Shown: in pieces, positions 61,987 to 64,000 of the stretch
Layout of the letters: each line of letters opens with the position of its first letter
Numbering within the stretch: the first letter of the stretch is position 1
Origin: Candidatus Villigracilis saccharophilus
Lineage (GTDB): Bacteria; Chloroflexota; Anaerolineae; Anaerolineales; Villigracilaceae
Direction: 5' to 3'
Assembly (NCBI GenBank): GCA_016709305.1
Contig: JADJNA010000051.1
Coordinates: forward strand, 1 to 64,000
Length of the DNA stretch: 64,000 bases
Made by a program: the position numbers and the translations under genes
Notes under the pieces: generated by a model
Database searches by the model: none
What the model was told of the DNA's origin: nothing
The model's input: the letters and a program-made list of their open reading frames with translations, nothing else

Positions 61987-63237
61987 TCAAGACCCGCGAT
62001 CCACGCTGCTGGCAACGCTGATCGCGTATGGTGCAACGGCCGGGGAACCGGTAACATAGTACACATCGCCGCTATTGCCGGCCGAAGCTACCACGATCAC
62101 GCCGGCTTTCGCGGCATTGTCAGTAGCGATTGCATCCGGGTCAGTGGGAGAGCCATAGGAAGAGCCCAGCGACATGTTGATCACATCCAAATGATCGCTA
62201 AGATCGCCATCATTGTTGGGATCCATGGCCCATTCGATTGCCGAAACAACCACGTCTGTTGTTCCACCGCAGCCGAAAACACGCAGGGCGTACAGGTCAG
62301 CTTTGGGAGCTACGCCTGGACCAATGCGGAATTTAGAAATATATTCGTTCGAAGTCAGGTCTTTCAATGTCGCGTAGGTATCAGCGCCAGCTTCCACGTA
62401 GGTGCTTCCGTCTGCATTGACACCAAAACCAGCCGCCGAGCCGGCTACATGGCTGCCATGTCCGCCGCACTCCATCGGGTCGTCGTCAGGAGCGATAATG
62501 GGGTTGGCGGCATTTGCATCATATGCATCGCCCACAAAGTCCCATCCGCCGACAACTTTGGCTGTCGGGAAAAGATTTCCCGCTTCGCCAAGTGTTGTGA
62601 AATCCTGACCGGTGTAAACGCCTGAACCGCCAAAGTTTGTATGGAGATAATCAATGCCGGTATCAATGATACCGATCGTGATATTGTCTCCCTGATAAAA
62701 ACTTGAGCCGCCCCAAACCTGAGGTGCGCCGATCAAGGGTACGCTGGTGGTGTGGTCTACTTCTTTGGAGATGATTGGGTGGATTGCCTTGACCCCGGGC
62801 ATTGCCGCAAGTTTTTTCAGGACGGAGGTATCCACCTGCATCCAGATACCATTGTATGCTTTTTGCGCTCGGAACATTTCTGTGGATTGAATGCCCGCTT
62901 TTCGAAGTGCGCTCATAAAGCTTGTTTGTTGTTCTTTGATTAAATTTACCTGTCTGATGGTTGCCTGCGCCTCTCTTTGATTTTTATCAAAGAGGACTGC
63001 GGCGGGTGTATCAGCCATTTCAACCACAATGCCGACCGGGCCTTTTCGGGTTGCCAGACTTCCGTAAAAATTTTGTACCTCATCCAAGGTGACTTGGGAG
63101 ATTGATGCTTTTTCCCTTACTGGCGGGGTCGCCCCTTGTGCGTTTGCCACACCTGCGACTTGTGATAATGCCATGACAAACACGATCATGGCCGCAAGGA
63201 TGCGAAAAAGCCTTTGGGAGGTTTGTTGCTTAATCAT
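61987..63237 (-). CDS. S8 protease fragment 1: signal peptide, propeptide and Asp/His half
   Basis: The 416-aa frame holds the signal peptide, propeptide and the Asp and His of the catalytic triad, ending after SVASSVDRGS. One added G near 61994 would continue it into the PA domain. Confidence 0.75.
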   Translation of the reverse strand: MIKQQTSQRLFRILAAMIVFVMALSQVAGVANAQGATPPVREKASISQVTLDEVQNFYGSLATRKGPVGIVVEMADTPAAVLFDKNQREAQATIRQVNLIKEQQTSFMSALRKAGIQSTEMFRAQKAYNGIWMQVDTSVLKKLAAMPGVKAIHPIISKEVDHTTSVPLIGAPQVWGGSSFYQGDNITIGIIDTGIDYLHTNFGGSGVYTGQDFTTLGEAGNLFPTAKVVGGWDFVGDAYDANAANPIIAPDDDPMECGGHGSHVAGSAAGFGVNADGSTYVEAGADTYATLKDLTSNEYISKFRIGPGVAPKADLYALRVFGCGGTTDVVVSAIEWAMDPNNDGDLSDHLDVINMSLGSSYGSPTDPDAIATDNAAKAGVIVVASAGNSGDVYYVTGSPAVAPYAISVASSVDRGS

Positions 63238-63380
63238 AGATAATTCTCCTTGTTACGAAAAATGTGAACCAATGATATTCGAACTCTGAGCATAGCCTAT
63301 CTTCTTGTTCTACGGACGCGTACCTCCTTGATTAAATTAAGTTTTTAAATTCTCCTGCCGGTCAAGGCAAGATCAACTCA

Positions 63381-63467
63381 CTGGTAAAAATCATATTTAT
63401 TAATGGATTTACCAGAAAATTTAATATAAACGAAAAAAACAATTACCTGACAGGGAATTGTTTTTTT
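63381..63467. promoter_or_regulatory. Hairpins upstream of the protease gene
   Basis: CTGGTAAA (63381-63388) and TTTACCAG (63408-63415) form an 8-base inverted repeat that could be an operator. A second hairpin, arms 63433-63444 and 63456-63467, is followed by T's and would end plus-strand or minus-strand transcripts here. Confidence 0.4.
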
Positions 63468-63909
63468 GATGGCTTAAATTTTCACACAGACGGTGAAATC
63501 CTCTGAAAAGGATAATGGAAGAGATAGGTAGGAAATCAAATAAAATCAATGCGTCTCCCATATAAGCTCGACTTTTGTCGCTTTTACCAATAGATTAATA
63601 TTATTGTTTTTGATTGCACCGATAATGGATTTTTCTAAATACCCATCCGAGAAGGCTCAGATATATTTTTAAAAAATAGGTTAACTTCCCACTTGCCTAT
63701 ATTGTCTGCTTATTAATAAAACCGGTAAAAATTTGATGCCAACTTCTGCCCGTAGTCAGGTTAATTATTAATTCAACCTTACGATTTTGCAAGTATAACA
63801 TAAGAGATAATTGCTTACAAACATTTGACTGAGGCGGTGTTTTGATGGTTTGTATGCTGGGGCACGAAAATATCTGTAAACAAAATTTGATATTCTCAAT
63901 TTCTTCTGT
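63468..63909. other. AT-rich intergenic region
   Basis: About 440 bases, AT-rich, without a convincing gene on either strand. It probably contains the far upstream region of the protease gene and the 3' flank of the partial gene at the end. No RNA fold stood out. Confidence 0.5.
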
Positions 63910-64000
63910 TCAGGAAATCAGCGCGAAGAACCCGAAGGTGAATATGATTAAACCCGAGGCGCGGTTGATCCATAGCATAAGATTTTGGGTTATATGATCG
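63910..64000 (-). CDS. Partial membrane protein, LysE/RhtB-type exporter C terminus
   Basis: The last 29 residues (LMLWINRASGLIIFTFGFFALIS) of a gene running off the right edge. The WINRASG segment followed by a final membrane helix resembles the end of LysE-family amino acid exporters. The match rests on a short tail only. Confidence 0.45.
   Translation of the reverse strand, partial: DHITQNLMLWINRASGLIIFTFGFFALIS

Larger units (their letters stand above)
59300..63237 (-). pseudogene. Subtilisin-like (S8) protease with PA domain and C-terminal repeats, broken by about seven frameshifts
   Basis: Read across frames, one gene encodes a ~1310-aa secreted protease. It comprises a signal peptide (to about 33), a propeptide, catalytic Asp (IDTGIDYLH), His (GHGSHVAG), a PA insert (GKIALINRGGCSF), and catalytic Ser (GTSMAAPHIAG). 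A Fn3-like region and five or six ~47-residue repeats (GDWNGDGIDTVGVFR-type) follow. Frames change near 61994, 61904, 61759, 61583, 60380, 60300 and 60148, each fixable by one base, mostly in G/C doublets to quadruplets. No stop or missense decay lies inside the segments. This suggests sequencing indels or very recent inactivation. Confidence 0.75.

Noticed and set aside
61570..62625. Long plus-strand open frame opposite the subtilase
   Set aside because: It lies fully antisense to conserved protease domains, has no recognisable family and lacks a ribosome site; it is a shadow of codon bias.
1..64000. CRISPR array, prophage, toxin-antitoxin or insertion sequence
   Set aside because: No evenly spaced direct repeats, Cas, integrase, transposase or phage structural genes were found. 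The repeated elements are single palindromes.

Overview
The window looks like a chromosomal stretch of a Chloroflexota bacterium, probably class Anaerolineae. This is inferred from the mreBCD-mrdA-minCDE-rodA-gltX layout, secreted DUF5666-type proteins, subtilases with C-terminal propeller-like repeats, and mid-range base composition with frequent TTG and GTG starts. No 16S rRNA or other taxonomic marker is present. No prophage, insertion sequence, CRISPR array or plasmid gene was found. The mobile-like signal is a dispersed intergenic palindrome family.

Layout. 1-5.3 kb: lipid genes (phosphatidylcholine synthase, PlsC-type acyltransferase, diacylglycerol kinase-like enzyme) with a secreted protein and a SIMPL protein. 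5.3-15.7 kb: a molybdenum-hydroxylase region on the minus strand (two MocA-type nucleotidyltransferase genes, one fused to YqeC, then YqeB, a large molybdopterin subunit and a fused FAD/2Fe-2S subunit), interleaved with a TMEM175-like channel, DUF1361, DinB and hydrolase genes. 15.8-22.6 kb: class II aldolase, NUDIX, a CNB-histidine kinase, secreted proteins, RsmD and a UroD-like protein. 22.6-32.7 kb: a surface-glycan block (FemAB-like, polysaccharide deacetylase, two GT-C glycosyltransferases, GtrA, UDP-glucuronate decarboxylase-like) ending with two lipoproteins. 32.7-40.1 kb: ScpB, RluB, CBS-ACT, M20 peptidase, VTT protein, cyclophilin, uridine kinase, Crp-type regulator and DegV. 40.2-49.5 kb: the cell-shape and division cluster mreB-mreC-mreD-mrdA-minC-minD-minE-rodA followed by gltX. 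49.5-58.7 kb: cyclase-domain protein, RtcB, a heterodimeric ABC exporter pair with an attenuator-like leader, glnS and tRNA-Gln(CUG). 58.8-64 kb: FKBP and a heavily frameshifted subtilase, then the 3' end of a probable LysE-type exporter.

Most striking is the leader in front of the ABC exporter pair. It has a TTGACA promoter, a 23-codon ORF with a good ribosome binding site, alternative hairpins and a strong intrinsic terminator, all before the first structural gene. This is the architecture of ribosome-mediated attenuation of heterodimeric multidrug ABC exporters.

A second theme is reading-frame breaks. At least six genes (yqeC-mocA fusion, a 174-aa protein, UroD-like, DUF2892-like, minE, subtilase) are interrupted by single-base shifts, mostly at short homopolymers, while coding continues cleanly in another frame. 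That pattern points to indel errors in the assembly more than to decay, so several 'broken' genes are probably intact in the organism.
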